64,000 nt of DNA, taken from positions 1 through 64,000 of the forward strand of contig JANJXX010000003.1 in NCBI GenBank assembly GCA_024720975.1, in the 5' to 3' direction. A program made the position numbers and the translations under genes. This document shows, piece after piece, positions 1-9,489 of the stretch. Below the pieces are notes generated by a model, which saw nothing but the letters and a program-made list of their open reading frames with translations, did no database searches and had not been told where the DNA came from. The number at the start of each line of letters is the position of its first letter. Position 1 is the first letter of the stretch. The DNA comes from Candidatus Panguiarchaeum symbiosum (lineage in GTDB: Archaea > Asgardarchaeota > Njordarchaeia > Njordarchaeales > Panguiarchaeaceae).

Positions 1-255
1 AGAAATGATTTTATTAGAAGCCATAACATACAGCAGCCGTAATAACATGTGTATCATCAGAATACTCGGAACACTAAGATTTTCCGCTGAAGGATATTAA
101 TACTGAAGAATGTATCATTAATTCTATAGAAAGTTTAGGCGTCGGATTTTGGCCAAAAAAAGATACGCATACCTAGATAATCATCACAGGCTCGGAAAAA
201 GTCGTTAAAATTTATTAAGCATTTATAACATTGTATAATGCTATGATTTAACCAG

Positions 256-1008
256 TTGTCGAATTTGAATCCAAAGATATTAGCGATTATACCGACATTG
301 GATGATGACCCCTCGGACACCATAAGGAGCTTATTACATCAAACAATTAAAGTTTCCCAAATTTTTGTTGTCGTGGGATCAAAAAGGTTATACGAAAAAT
401 TAGTTTCAACTAATGAAAACAAAGATATTGTGAAGATTTTTTACGTCAAACCAGATTTTCGGGATCCTCTCGGAAAGAGAGTTGCTAAAGCCCTTAATTA
501 TGCTTTATCTATGGTAGAATTGAACAACTATGACTATTTGCTGAGGGTGGACGCGGACACTGTCTTGCCAAAGCGCTTCATTGAGGAAAATATAAAGGTA
601 AACGCTGATTATGTTGGCAAATCTGGATATGCCATGCTATTAAAAATGAACTGTTTCCTCAGAGTTTTTAAAGGGCGATTTATTGAAGTTGCTTTCGAAG
701 ACACGCACATGGGGCTTAAACTTCTCAGCCAAGGGTATAGCGTGCAATCATGGGCATTGCCACCAAAATTAAAAAGGAAAAGCGGTGCTCACCACTCATG
801 GAGATATTACTTTATCCGTGGGATGGAGCTGTATAAGCTAGGCTATGAACCTGTCCACATGGTTGAACTTATCCGTCATGACATTAGAAATATCTTTGCA
901 ATTTTAGGCTACTTTGCAGCTATAATCAAAAGGGCTCGACGCTACGATATCGCGAGCTGGGTTTTTAGAGCGCAATTGAGAAGACTCCTCTATGGAAAAG
1001 GAAAATAG
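256..1008 (+). CDS. Family 2 glycosyltransferase
   Basis: 250-aa ORF (TTG start) beginning ILAIIPTLDDDPSDTIRSLLHQT and containing LLRVDADTVLPKRFIEEN, typical of GT-A/GT2 enzymes. Confidence 0.75.
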   Translation: MSNLNPKILAIIPTLDDDPSDTIRSLLHQTIKVSQIFVVVGSKRLYEKLVSTNENKDIVKIFYVKPDFRDPLGKRVAKALNYALSMVELNNYDYLLRVDADTVLPKRFIEENIKVNADYVGKSGYAMLLKMNCFLRVFKGRFIEVAFEDTHMGLKLLSQGYSVQSWALPPKLKRKSGAHHSWRYYFIRGMELYKLGYEPVHMVELIRHDIRNIFAILGYFAAIIKRARRYDIASWVFRAQLRRLLYGKGK

Positions 1009-1202
1009 ATACAGTCATGTAGACAATATATTATAAAAGGCCTTAATGTAAGTATGGTAGGGGTATCTGGGGAGATATTGGATATGTATAGTAAAGTCTG
1101 TGAAACCAACTGCTATTTGTGATACTCATTATTCACCATTCAAAGATTATTCTTTTGAATTAACTAAGCAAGTCGCGTTCTAGAACATTCAGAAAAGTCC
1201 AA

Positions 1203-1451
1203 TTAAGAGTTCTTGAGTCTCATTCTCTTGTCCTCCTCAGGGTTCATCAGAGGGCTCATTGGAGTTAGCTCCTTTCGGGGAATCCATAACTCCCCACACA
1301 TCCTAAGGAATGTTTTCCAAATGTTTATTGATGCATTTTTCTGCCTATCTATTATAAGACCGCACCTAGGGCACTTGAAGACCGCCCCTTGGGTCTTTAT
1401 TGTAGTACCCGCATTTGGGGCAGGCCTTCGAAATACATTAATATCCTCCAT
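1203..1451 (-). pseudogene. C-terminal remnant of an IS200/IS605-family TnpB (OrfB zinc-ribbon) protein, frameshifted
   Basis: FKCPRCGLIIDRQKNASINIWKTFLRMCG matches the TnpB C-terminal zinc ribbon. The first knuckle (SKACPKCGYYNKDPRG) is readable only in a different minus frame at about 1380-1430. Confidence 0.8.
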
Positions 1452-1917
1452 ATCTACTAATTATTTAAATCTACCTATTTTGAAACTGCCGACTTCGGCA
1501 ACTTTCTTAAATTGAGAAGAATAAAAATGGAAACAATTTGCAAACTTTTCAAAATGTAGAGGACGAAGTAAAAGGATTCCTATATAAGCTCGCTATTATA
1601 TTTTTATACGTTTGCATTTATAACCGATACCCTTAGCTTTCAATTCTCTTTGTGAGATTCCATAAATAAATGTAAAAGTGTTATATAAAGTCAACTATTT
1701 TAAAACTATGCAACGCCCAACCACCATTCATAAAAAGCACACTTCCATTCCCTGAGTCAATTAATAGAGTTTGATTTGAGCAAGGCTAAGAACTAATCAT
1801 CATAAAAACACTTGATTCTGAGGATCTGCAATTATTAGCTGCATTTACACTTTCCGTGAGGCTAGTGAGTCTATTATAAATGCAGAAAGTTAATAGCTAA
1901 CTTTAGTTAACTTCCTG

Positions 1918-2478
1918 GTGATTAACATCGAATATCGTGATGTTGACCAGGAAAAAATTGTGGTCGGAAAAAATGTTGGTGAGTCTAGGGAAAAAATTTC
2001 CGATCGTGGTAGCTCTAGTAGTGAATGCTTTGTTGAAAAAATCTCCCTATTCACCGGTGGCGGCTTACTAAGTGTTGTTGAGATAATTAGAGATGAAGCA
2101 AAGATCATTACCGATTGGCCGGAAGAAATGACAATAGAGTCAATGAAATTCACTGCCGAAGTCTTAGATAAGTCTAGGAAGATGAAAAGAAACTTGTTTC
2201 TTGGGAAATCATGGGTCTTATACGTACCAGAAGGCAGCCAGTACATCTTATTAATCAAAGTTACCTCTAGAAGATATTTCATCCCAACAACTGGTCTGTC
2301 TCGGAGAATATGTGAAAAACTAAGAAGTATCCCTGAGGAAGCGTACACTGCAGGAGAGCTGATCGTTGATACCTTAAAAGAAGTCTTCAAATGCAACTTT
2401 AAAGTAACAGTAGGTCGGTATGAGTCATTACATAAGGAGATATTTGTACCTCTGGCGGAGCTCGTAGAACTTACGTAG
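1918..2478 (+). CDS. Hypothetical protein
   Basis: 186-aa ORF directly upstream of the nicotinate phosphoribosyltransferase gene on the same strand; no recognised motif. Confidence 0.5.
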   Translation: MINIEYRDVDQEKIVVGKNVGESREKISDRGSSSSECFVEKISLFTGGGLLSVVEIIRDEAKIITDWPEEMTIESMKFTAEVLDKSRKMKRNLFLGKSWVLYVPEGSQYILLIKVTSRRYFIPTTGLSRRICEKLRSIPEEAYTAGELIVDTLKEVFKCNFKVTVGRYESLHKEIFVPLAELVELT

Positions 2479-2542
2479 GGTCGTGCATATTTGTGCAAAA
2501 ATCAAAAATTAGATTAACTACTGCTAGAGTTTTTGTTACTTA

Positions 2543-3772
2543 ATGGTGAAGCGAATGAGCTTCGATCGACGCTTCTTCATAGCTTCTGAAGAGGACATAA
2601 AGAGTTGCAAAGTCACGGATATATACTTTATTCGTACAAAGGAAATTTTAGAGAGGGATGGTTTTGGTGACGTCGTCGTAGCTGCTGAATTTACTATTAG
2701 CTCCCTTCCAAATGATTACAAATGGCTTGTTTTTGCTGGAATGAGAGAAGTTCTTCATCTTCTTGAAGGTCTCCCTGTTGATGTGTACGCCATACCGGAG
2801 GGGACTATAATTCCATCTAGGGATCAGAACAATGTCAGAATTCCTGTGATGACTATAATTGGACCATATTCAAAATTTGCCACATATGAGACTCCAATAT
2901 TGGGATTTCTGGCTGCCGCATCTGGTTATGCTACTAAAGCTGCTAGGTTGAGGAAGAAAGCTGGAAGCGTACCCATAATTAATTTTGGTGCTAGAAGGAC
3001 CCACCCAGCAATAGCGTCCGTATGTGATTTTTACTCCTATATTGGTGGATTTGATGCTGTCTCCAATGTATTGGGGGCTGAGATTTTGGCGAAGAAGCCG
3101 ACTGGAACTATGCCTCATTCACTACTGATAATATATAGAGTCATGAAAGGAGATCATGCTTATGGCTGGAAGGCTTTTGATGATTACATGCCCCCAGACG
3201 TTCCGAGAATAATGTTATGTGACACGTTCTCTGATGAAGTTGAGGAGAGTATAAAAGCCGTTAAAGTCATCGGACCTGATAAAATTTACGGCGTTAGACT
3301 GGACACTCCCAGTAGCAGAAAAGGAAATTTTGCTGAGATACTAAAGGAGGTCAAGTGGAAATTAAAGATTGAGGGTTTCGAGCGCGTTAAGGTATTTCTC
3401 TCAGGCGGAATAAATGAGGACAACATTGAGGAGTTAGTTAAAGCAGGTGCCGATGGTTTTGGCATTGGATCTGCTATTGCAAATGCACCATTCATTGACT
3501 TTGCCATGGATATAATCGCAGTAAAGAAAAACGAAGATTGGATCTATATATCCAAGCGAGGGAAGTTCAGTGGTTTGAAACAGGTATGGAGGTTCATAAG
3601 ACCAGACGGAATTAAGTATGAGGTCACGCTTAGAGAGGAAAAACCCGCTGCAGAAGATGCTGAGCCTCTCCTTGAAAAGTGGATGGAGAATGGTAGGATC
3701 ATAAGAGAATTTCCCACACCAGATCAGTCGAGGGATTATGTGCTGAAACAGCTGAAATATTTTGATTTGTAA
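2543..3772 (+). CDS. Nicotinate phosphoribosyltransferase-like protein
   Basis: 409 aa with FGARRTHPAIA, GTMPHSL and the phosphate-binding end VFLSGGINEDNIEELVKAGADGFGIGSAIANA. Confidence 0.85.
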   Translation: MVKRMSFDRRFFIASEEDIKSCKVTDIYFIRTKEILERDGFGDVVVAAEFTISSLPNDYKWLVFAGMREVLHLLEGLPVDVYAIPEGTIIPSRDQNNVRIPVMTIIGPYSKFATYETPILGFLAAASGYATKAARLRKKAGSVPIINFGARRTHPAIASVCDFYSYIGGFDAVSNVLGAEILAKKPTGTMPHSLLIIYRVMKGDHAYGWKAFDDYMPPDVPRIMLCDTFSDEVEESIKAVKVIGPDKIYGVRLDTPSSRKGNFAEILKEVKWKLKIEGFERVKVFLSGGINEDNIEELVKAGADGFGIGSAIANAPFIDFAMDIIAVKKNEDWIYISKRGKFSGLKQVWRFIRPDGIKYEVTLREEKPAAEDAEPLLEKWMENGRIIREFPTPDQSRDYVLKQLKYFDL

Positions 3773-3773
3773 T

Positions 3774-3788
3774 CCCTAAAAATTAGGG
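3774..3788. terminator. Candidate hairpin between convergent genes
   Basis: Perfect inverted repeat CCCTAA-AAA-TTAGGG starting 2 nt after the stop codon of the 2543-3772 gene, in the convergent gap before hisS. Confidence 0.4.
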
Positions 3789-3821
3789 GTAGGGAGTTTT
3801 CTAATTTAACTCGAGAACTTC

Positions 3822-5144
3822 TTACGATGATGAAGAAATAAGCTGTATGACTTCCTCTAATGTGAGATTTTCATAGCGTCGCTGATTCTCGCGATCAAAT
3901 ACAGTGAATCTATTACTCTCCTTTTCCTTGTGTCCTATAAAGATTACATAAGGTATATTTTTGCTCTCGCAATATTCTCTTTGCTTCCTTTCCTTCCTTC
4001 GCATAAGATCCACCTGGGTTGCTATGCCACTATCTCTTAGCCTGTTAGTAATTTCCCAGCAGAATTTATAGAGTCCGGGATCAAGGCAAACCACACAGAC
4101 GCTCGTGTATGTTTTTTTGTCTAGCTTAAATAAGCCGAGTTCCAATCCAGCATCAATAATTCTCTCGATTCCAAATGATGTTCCAGTTGCCGGCAGGTCT
4201 GGACCGCCATATCTTTTAATTAGATCATCATATCTCCCACCGCCAGTCAACGATCCTATCTTTGGTTCTTCAACATATGTCTCGAATATTGGTCCAGTGT
4301 AATAGTCTAGACCTCTAACCATACTCAGATCAAATACTACTCTCTTGTGGTCCTTTATCAATTCGAACATTTCTTCTAGGTGCTGAACAGCTACTTTTAT
4401 TTTCTCATTATTAGGGAATCTAGAGCTTATTTCGCTCAATATGTCATTATAGTTGCCACTTATCAGAATCGTATTCATTATGCGATCTATATGATCCTGA
4501 GGTAGCTTAAGTGCCTCAAGCTCACTTCTTACACCATTAACGCCAATTTTGTCTAATTTGTCTATTGCCCTGAAAATAGCCAGCATGCGCTCTCTACCAT
4601 AGCTTCCAAGCCCCAGCCCCTCCTCGAAGATTCCAGTTAGGAGTCTGCGATCATTAACTCTTATGGTATATCCCGTTATGTTAAACGCTGACATGACGTC
4701 TATTATTAGATTTATGATCTCAGCATCTGCCTCAGGATATGGCGAACCAATAATATCCGCATCACACTGCCAAAATTCTCTGTATCTACCCTTCTGTGGA
4801 CTCTCATGCCTCCAAACCCTACCGATGTGATATCTCTTAAAGGGGAGTGCAACTGAACTGGAAGCAACAAACCTCGCTAGAGGAACTGTTAAGTCATATC
4901 TGAGTGCGAACCAAGTCTCACTCCAGGGATCCTGGAACTTGTAAACGAGCTTACTCTCGACTTCATCACCATACTTTCCCTTTAAAGTTTCCCAATATTC
5001 GATTGCTGGAGTTTCAAATGGATCGAATCCATACTTGATAAAGACCTTCTCGATAGTTGCCATAACCCTTTTCCTTAAAATCATGATGTCAGGTGGAAAA
5101 TCACGAAATCCTTTCGGTACCTTATAGATTGTCATAGGTTCCAT
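3822..5144 (-). CDS. hisS: Histidyl-tRNA synthetase
   Basis: 440 aa. Class II aaRS motifs: VPKGFRDFPP, motif 2 RVWRHESPQKGRYREFWQCDADIIG, histidine motif RGLDYYTGPIFE. Confidence 0.95.
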   Translation of the reverse strand: MEPMTIYKVPKGFRDFPPDIMILRKRVMATIEKVFIKYGFDPFETPAIEYWETLKGKYGDEVESKLVYKFQDPWSETWFALRYDLTVPLARFVASSSVALPFKRYHIGRVWRHESPQKGRYREFWQCDADIIGSPYPEADAEIINLIIDVMSAFNITGYTIRVNDRRLLTGIFEEGLGLGSYGRERMLAIFRAIDKLDKIGVNGVRSELEALKLPQDHIDRIMNTILISGNYNDILSEISSRFPNNEKIKVAVQHLEEMFELIKDHKRVVFDLSMVRGLDYYTGPIFETYVEEPKIGSLTGGGRYDDLIKRYGGPDLPATGTSFGIERIIDAGLELGLFKLDKKTYTSVCVVCLDPGLYKFCWEITNRLRDSGIATQVDLMRRKERKQREYCESKNIPYVIFIGHKEKESNRFTVFDRENQRRYENLTLEEVIQLISSSS

Positions 5145-5279
5145 CCTAATGCAGACTTAGTTCTCATTACTGAAAGATATTATATAACTGCTTATTGATA
5201 ATTTGCACTTATTACATAAGTGGTTGTTCATGTTGCTTTAGATTTGTCTGGGTATTTTAGATAACGAGTATTATCAACA

Positions 5280-5324
5280 CGGGTTTCCCTTGGCACCTGC
5301 TCACAGAAAGATGCCTAGGACCCG
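5280..5324. other. Imperfect intergenic hairpin (possible structured RNA or terminator)
   Basis: CGGGT/ACCCG closing stem, TTC bulge, then CCTTGGCA/TGCCTAGG (one mismatch) around a 16-nt loop, in the gap between hisS and the restriction gene. Confidence 0.35.
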
Positions 5325-5428
5325 GAATATAGAAATAACCCGAACAACTAAGAAAAACCAAAAACTAAACAACCAATACATAACAGCACATATCAATGTG
5401 CTGGTTTGCAGCTGAAGGATAAAGCAAT

Positions 5429-6181
5429 CTATTTTACGAGCTCGAACAAAAGAGTTTCCATATCATCCACTTGCTTGATCTTCTTAATGAGTAAGTTGAA
5501 ATCTCTTCTGCCTCCGTACTTTTCTCTATACAATTTTACTAGGGACTCGTATCTCGTTGGATCTGTTATTATTACATAGTCAATTACGTGCAGTATTATG
5601 TATCTATTCGATTCGTTCCTAAGCTCATAATCCTTATCTATGGTTATAAATATGATCTTTATGTTCTTAGTGTTAACATGTTTCTCTAATTCTCTTTTCC
5701 AAAAAGCTGTCTCAGTCAGTCTTTCCCTTAAACTTGTCTTACAGGATGCTATAGCTTTAACAAGTTGGTTATTCTTGTCAACAATTAATAAGTCTACATC
5801 TGGAAGAATATCATTCCAGTTCCTAATAACGATCTGATCTCTATATGCATCGACTTCGTGTCCTCTAACCACTTGTAATAAGTTTCTCAATTGGGAATTG
5901 TCTATAACTTGCTTAATAGCCTCAAACACGGCATATTCATATAAAACTCCCTTGTATGTTTTCCACGCTTGGTCGGCACTTCTTAAGTTCTTGTAGAATT
6001 GGTTTAAATCACGGCGAATTTGAGTTTCAGATATCCTTTCAAAGCATTTAACTGCCTGTAAGTAATCTCCCTGAAAACCTTTGGTCACTATATTCTTGTA
6101 GCAGTTAATTAAATGATCTAAAGCATCTTTCTTATATCTATACCCTCTCCTCATCATGTCACGCACTCTTACTGAGAACAT
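5429..6181 (-). CDS. Type II restriction endonuclease (BsaWI-like)
   Basis: 250 aa with PDVDLLIVDKNNQLVKAIASCKTSLRERLTETAFWKREL, a PD-D/S-C-K-type nuclease core. It lies 8 nt downstream of a DNA methyltransferase gene on the same strand. Confidence 0.75.
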   Translation of the reverse strand: MFSVRVRDMMRRGYRYKKDALDHLINCYKNIVTKGFQGDYLQAVKCFERISETQIRRDLNQFYKNLRSADQAWKTYKGVLYEYAVFEAIKQVIDNSQLRNLLQVVRGHEVDAYRDQIVIRNWNDILPDVDLLIVDKNNQLVKAIASCKTSLRERLTETAFWKRELEKHVNTKNIKIIFITIDKDYELRNESNRYIILHVIDYVIITDPTRYESLVKLYREKYGGRRDFNLLIKKIKQVDDMETLLFELVK

Positions 6182-6189
6182 TGTGGTGT

Positions 6190-7029
6190 TTATTTAAAGT
6201 ACTCGTACAGCTTTACGTGGTTGATACCAGCTTCTTTCTTCAGTCTCTGCACTGCTGTATCACAATACTTCCTCTCTATCTCGACACCTATCCCCCTCCT
6301 ACTCGTCAGGGCTGCCGCCACCAGAGTGGTTCCACTCCCAAGGAAGGGATCTAACACCACGTCGTCTATATAAGTGAAGAGCTTTATGCATCTCTTCGGC
6401 AGCTCAACGGGAAAGGGCGCTGGGTGCCCAACCTTCTTTGGGTTCTCCCCGGGGAACGTCCACAGGCCGTTGGTCCACTCTATGAACTCTTCTCTAGTTA
6501 TATCCGATATACCTTGCCTGACCTTCTTCCACTTCTCCTTATACATCACTACTACGACCTCCACAGGAGCTATCACGTATGGAGCGCTAGCGGAGCACCA
6601 ACTACCCCAGGCCGTCCTTCTGGATATGTTTCCCTCGTTCCACACAATCGTGGTGAAGTACCTCCAGCCGACGCGCTTAGCTACCTCAACTATGTCCGCG
6701 TAGACGCTCTGGAAGCCCTCTTCATCCCTTCCTTTACTCTTGTCCAGTGGGATGTTGAGGCAGAGCCTCCCATCGGGCTTCGCAAGCTCTAAAGCCTTAG
6801 CAAGCCACTTCTCCGTGAACTCTAGGTACTTATCGTAGGGGATGTCGTCTCTGTAGATCCCGTATTTGATGTCTACGTTGTATGGCGGGGAAGTAACTAT
6901 TAGGTCGATGCTTCCGTTCTCTATCAGGTTGGTAGAGAGAAAGTCATCGTTTATAACAGCTATCCTACCATCACGAGAGACAAACACAACGCTATCATCA
7001 ACCTTCTTAAGCGGCAGTTGTCCGAACAT
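6190..7029 (-). CDS. Site-specific DNA methyltransferase (beta class, amino-MTase)
   Basis: 279 aa with TSPPYNVDIKYG (motif IV) near the N-terminus and DPFLGSGTTLVAA (motif I) near the C-terminus. Confidence 0.92.
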   Translation of the reverse strand: MFGQLPLKKVDDSVVFVSRDGRIAVINDDFLSTNLIENGSIDLIVTSPPYNVDIKYGIYRDDIPYDKYLEFTEKWLAKALELAKPDGRLCLNIPLDKSKGRDEEGFQSVYADIVEVAKRVGWRYFTTIVWNEGNISRRTAWGSWCSASAPYVIAPVEVVVVMYKEKWKKVRQGISDITREEFIEWTNGLWTFPGENPKKVGHPAPFPVELPKRCIKLFTYIDDVVLDPFLGSGTTLVAAALTSRRGIGVEIERKYCDTAVQRLKKEAGINHVKLYEYFK

Positions 7030-7611
7030 TGTACTTAATCACCATCACCAATGATTCTCATCCTTCCTCCCTCACCTCTATAGCTATTGGTTCATTGGGG
7101 GCTTTCTAGGACAACAGAGTCCTCATCCTAAGCGCGATCACTATATCTTAGGCATAAGTCCATTCAGTGCTCTACTCATTAAATACAGAATACGCTAAAA
7201 CATTCATAAAGATCCATCTATTTGGGAGCTGCTGTTCAACCTCTGTAGTTCAGCGACTTTTGTTTTCAAGCAGAGATTTCGCAGTTGCACTTTAGGCAAT
7301 TAGAGTATCGGTTTCTCTTTTGTTCTAAGTACCTATAGCAGCTAAAAACCGTTTAAGGGCTTCCATAGAGGAAAATAGTCCAAGCTATAAGACGAATAAA
7401 GCCCTTTTGCTAAAGCTATATCCAACAATCATAGCACGAACAGGCTTTATATGTGTCGATATCAACTATAGCTATTGATTGACTGCTGTTAGTATACTTA
7501 CAAATTTTTACTCATCAATTTTTGATAATTTGAAGCTGTATTAACTGATACGAAACTATCACTAGAGGCGTAATGCAAGATACAAGTCTTTTGCAGTTGT
7601 GCTAATTATAG

Positions 7612-9489
7612 GTGCGTTCAATGATAAGAATTGTCGTAGATGGACACAGTCTCTCTATCGATCATCTAGAGCTCATAGGCTATAAGAAGGCAAGTGTAGA
7701 GATTTCTATGGAGGCGCTAAAGAGGCTGGAGGATACAAGAAGATTCATTGAAGATTCTGTTAGAAGGGGGGAAGTATTTTATGGAATTACAACAGGTTTT
7801 GGAATCCTGGCTAGTAAAATAGTAGAACCGGACTTAGCTGAGCAGCTTCAACTCAACTTGTTAAGGAGCCATAGCGTTGGGGTAGGTGATTATGCACCAG
7901 AGCCTTTAATTAGAATGACAATGGCAATAAGGATGAATACGCTAGCTAAAGGAGCTTCGGGGGTTAGACCTGAGATTCTTTACTTGTTCAGAGAGTTTCT
8001 AAATAGGCACGTTTATCCCCTTGTTCCTATAAAGGGATCCGTTGGAGCTAGTGGAGATTTGGCGCCTCTATCGCATCTTGCTTTGGCATTGGTTGGCGAT
8101 CCTGTGGCAGAGGTAATCTACAAGGGCAAGAAATATTCTGGAGAGAAGCTAAAAGAGCTTCTGCTTGAGGAGGTGTATGCTGATCTTCCAGATAACGTCA
8201 AAAAGAACCTTGGAATTCTTGAGCACAATTCACGGGCGAATGAACCTCTGATAAGATTGAGCTACAAGGAAGGCCTTGCTTTGAACAATGGAACTGCTTT
8301 CTCTGCTGCATTACTGGCCGACGGGATTATTAAACTTAAGAAAATACTAAAGCTGGCAACAACATCTCTAGCGTTGAGTTTAGAAGGGCTTGCTGGATTT
8401 AAAGATCCATTTACACCTGAGATTCTTGAGTCTGAGTACAGCAGGAATTTTTCGAAAAGCGTACTGGAACTTATTAAAGGATCGAAACTTGTGAGGTCTA
8501 ATAGTGATACTGCGAATATAGCCTCAATAGCTAGGATAGAGATTTCTAGAGATCACGTCGAAATGACACTCAGGAAAGATATCCTGAGGGGATATGGGAT
8601 ATACCCATTTGAGCTTCTTAAGAATTTGTCAAGACTGAGCTCGGAAGGTATTGATTATTATGAAGACGAAAACAATGTTTATTTGACTTTTAGAGAAGTT
8701 AATGTAGATGAGCTCAATGATAAACTTAAGTCCGTTGCTTGGAAGGATTTAGGATTAATTCAGGATCCATACTCCATTAGATGCTCTCCGCAGATTTATG
8801 GTTCTTTCTTAGAGGCACTAGATTTTGCCAAAAATATACTTGAGAGAGAAATTAACACGGCCTGTGATAATCCACTGATAGTGAGTATTGACGAAAAATA
8901 CTCGGTGATTTCATGTGGAAACTTTCATGGACAGGCAATTGGACTAGCGAGTGATGTATTGGCAATAGCTATAGCAACTCTCTCTAACATCATAGAGAGG
9001 CGAGTACAGCTGCTACTTGACTCTAGATTCAATAGGGGACTTACTGATTGCTTGATACATCCTAGAAGCACACCTGGGGTAAACTCTGGACTTATGATGG
9101 TCCAATACACAGCAGCGGCATTAGCTGCTGAGAATCGAGCATTGGCTAACTCATTTAGTGTCCATTCAATACCAACATCAGCCAATCAAGAGGATATTGT
9201 TAGCATGTGCACCAACGCAGCTTTAAGACTGCAAGACATGATTGAGAATCTAATAAACGCAATTTCGATAGAGGTAGTAGTGGCTCTACAGGCAATATTC
9301 CTGAGAGCTGAGATACTGAAAAATAAAATTGAGAACCTGCTCGGATCGGGAACAAGAGAAGCTGTTAAATTCTTCACGGAAGCTGTCCAGGAATCGGGGA
9401 TAAGTCTCCCACTGAAAGAGGATATATATCTAAAGTCGTACTTAGATGCAGTACGTGACGCTATCCTACGCAAACTTGAGGAGCTTTAG
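7612..9489 (+). CDS. hutH: Histidine ammonia-lyase (MIO enzyme), unusually long
   Basis: GSVGASGDLAPLSHLALALVGD (ASG MIO motif), YGITTGFG, LLRSHSVGVGD, QDPYSIRCSPQ, CGNFHGQ, TSANQED; 625 aa. Confidence 0.88.
   Translation: MRSMIRIVVDGHSLSIDHLELIGYKKASVEISMEALKRLEDTRRFIEDSVRRGEVFYGITTGFGILASKIVEPDLAEQLQLNLLRSHSVGVGDYAPEPLIRMTMAIRMNTLAKGASGVRPEILYLFREFLNRHVYPLVPIKGSVGASGDLAPLSHLALALVGDPVAEVIYKGKKYSGEKLKELLLEEVYADLPDNVKKNLGILEHNSRANEPLIRLSYKEGLALNNGTAFSAALLADGIIKLKKILKLATTSLALSLEGLAGFKDPFTPEILESEYSRNFSKSVLELIKGSKLVRSNSDTANIASIARIEISRDHVEMTLRKDILRGYGIYPFELLKNLSRLSSEGIDYYEDENNVYLTFREVNVDELNDKLKSVAWKDLGLIQDPYSIRCSPQIYGSFLEALDFAKNILEREINTACDNPLIVSIDEKYSVISCGNFHGQAIGLASDVLAIAIATLSNIIERRVQLLLDSRFNRGLTDCLIHPRSTPGVNSGLMMVQYTAAALAAENRALANSFSVHSIPTSANQEDIVSMCTNAALRLQDMIENLINAISIEVVVALQAIFLRAEILKNKIENLLGSGTREAVKFFTEAVQESGISLPLKEDIYLKSYLDAVRDAILRKLEEL

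Noticed and set aside
1720-1850. Possible minus-strand box C/D sRNA (ATGATGA at about 1800)
   Set aside because: No CTGA D or D' box at suitable spacing.
1890-2498. 202-aa minus-strand ORF antisense to the 1918-2478 ORF
   Set aside because: Low-complexity, serine-rich translation typical of an antisense shadow ORF; the plus-strand reading has better composition and is co-oriented with the next gene.
7370-7400. AGAGGAAAATAGTCC resembling the RNase P RNA GAGGAAAGTCC core
   Set aside because: Inexact match and no ACAGAAA-type partner element or surrounding P-helix pattern within a plausible distance.
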